A stretch of DNA of 41,564 nt, taken from positions 1 to 41,564 of the forward strand of contig JAIBBZ010000017.1 of the NCBI GenBank assembly GCA_019694435.1. Reading direction: 5' to 3'. Source of the DNA: Pirellulales bacterium. Lineage in GTDB: Bacteria > Planctomycetota > Planctomycetia > Pirellulales > JAEUIK01. The position numbers and the translations under genes were made by a program. The notes under the pieces are model-generated. The model worked only from the letters and a program-made list of their open reading frames with translations. It did no database searches and was not told the DNA's origin. Positions 41,024 through 41,564 of the stretch are shown one piece after another (positions within the stretch are counted from its first letter, which is position 1; the number at the start of each line of letters is the position of its first letter).

Positions 41024-41392
41024 ATGCCGCGGTTCGTGATTCTTCGGCATACGATGCCTGCGGGCGCCGAGCGGTCCGATCATGTCGATCTGATGTTCGA
41101 GTACCGAGGCGTGCTCAAGACGTGGGCCCTGTCGAGCGAGCCTCTTAACGCGCCCGAGCAAATGGCCGTGGCGCTGGCCGACCATCGCCTGGCCTACCTG
41201 GACTACGAGGGGCCCGTCTCGCAGGGGCGCGGCCACGTCGCACGAGTCGACGCAGGGCATTACGAACTGCTGGCCGGCACGGCCGATCGTTGGACGGCGC
41301 GGTTGGACGGCGCTTGTTTCTCCGGCGAGATTCGCCTGGAGCGCGAAGGCCCTGAATCTCAGCGCTGGCGGTTGGTCTTTTCGCCGGGCTGA
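41024..41392 (+). CDS. Stand-alone LigD-type 3'-phosphoesterase domain protein
   Basis: A 122-residue protein resembling the N-terminal phosphoesterase domain of DNA ligase D, which trims 3' ends during non-homologous end joining. Family positions by eye: H9 in ILRHT, H20 and D22 in DHVDLMFE, K32 in VLKTWAL, H54 and Y58 in DHRLAYLDYEG. The strongly conserved DLRLE Arg is replaced by Met (M24), so activity is uncertain. The end (SGEIRLEREGPESQRW...) is as in solo homologues. Its neighbour is the DUF6941-like gene, not Ku or a ligase. The 3' end overlaps the partial minus-strand gene by 34 bases, tail to tail. Confidence 0.8.
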   Translation: MPRFVILRHTMPAGAERSDHVDLMFEYRGVLKTWALSSEPLNAPEQMAVALADHRLAYLDYEGPVSQGRGHVARVDAGHYELLAGTADRWTARLDGACFSGEIRLEREGPESQRWRLVFSPG

Positions 41393-41564
41393 GTGGCCAA
41401 GGCCGGAGTGCTCCCCGGCGCACGCGAGCTGCCCGCGACCCACAGCGCGCCGTCGCGGATTTCCGCTTCTTCAAGGACGAGCTCGGTCGATTCTTCACCG
41501 TTCGGTACGATTTGGACGGCCGCGACGGGCTGGCCGTCGGATTGCAGCCAGCGGAGCCGCCAGC
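41359..41564 (-). CDS. 3' end of an unidentified gene (cut by the window)
   Basis: An open minus-strand frame of 67 codons to a TGA, continuing out of the right edge. The translation runs WRLRWLQSDGQPVAAVQ, then IVPNGEESTELVLEEAEIRD, and ends PGEKTNRQR. It is not Arg-rich and its third codon positions look like the neighbours, so it is probably coding. It overlaps the end of the phosphoesterase gene by 34 bases, tail to tail. No family is recognised and only the C-terminus is visible. Confidence 0.5.
   Translation of the reverse strand, partial: WRLRWLQSDGQPVAAVQIVPNGEESTELVLEEAEIRDGALWVAGSSRAPGSTPALATQPGEKTNRQR

Overview
The window reads as a piece of chromosome from a high-G+C planctomycete, most likely of the Pirellulales. 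The pointers are a PEP-CTERM exported protein, an IspD with an unusual nucleotide-binding loop (AAGRSSRF then NYKKPF), several long secreted or lipoprotein products rich in Ala and Pro, and small conserved-looking proteins of a style I associate with that order. Almost all of it is ordinary coding DNA. I saw no insertion sequence, prophage, CRISPR array or rRNA operon. The assignment is inference from protein style, not a database match.

Layout. 1-500: a terminator-like hairpin and a complete tmRNA gene (ssrA, minus strand) with its tag frame and a TATAAT box. 723-5387 (minus): a PEP-CTERM beta-propeller-like protein, undecaprenyl-diphosphatase (uppP) and a secreted PQQ-type beta-propeller. 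5756-10730 (plus): a 1333-residue helical protein of unknown function and a class IV aminotransferase. 10727-14696 (minus): a compact run scpA, RNase Z-like hydrolase, Tat-exported amidohydrolase, hemW, the last two joined by a TGATG overlap. 14950-15807 (plus): a short solitary flagellin-like protein. 15824-19605 (minus): a large membrane-anchored unknown protein ('A'), then rsmD with a cupin. 19752-25258 (plus): secreted cyclophilin, EtfD-like membrane Fe-S oxidoreductase, ispD and tyrS. 25259-26944: two small proteins and yjbQ, whose 3' end is frameshifted. 26966-32108 (minus): holB, tmk, a WYL-domain regulator and a TolC-like outer-membrane lipoprotein; the regulator starts inside the end of the TolC-like gene. 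32414-35175 (minus): a 158-residue unknown and protein 'B', a diverged paralogue of A. 35971-41392 (plus): a secreted TPR protein, a large DUF11-repeat lipoprotein, a DUF6941-like protein and a stand-alone LigD-type phosphoesterase. The last bases hold the 3' end of another minus-strand gene.

How the genes fit together. Housekeeping functions (ribosome rescue, cell-wall lipid recycling, chromosome condensation, tRNA processing and charging, rRNA methylation, isoprenoid synthesis, dTMP supply and the clamp-loader delta' subunit) are mixed with cell-envelope proteins typical of planctomycetes. The most promising undescribed material is the A/B family: two exported proteins about 15 kb apart that share a roughly 430-residue C-terminal region and are preceded by a repeated helical module, with no family I can name. 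Next in interest are the 1333-residue orphan, the RsmD with Cys in its catalytic motif, the tRNase Z that resembles the plant short form, the yjbQ frameshift and the WYL/TolC gene overlap.
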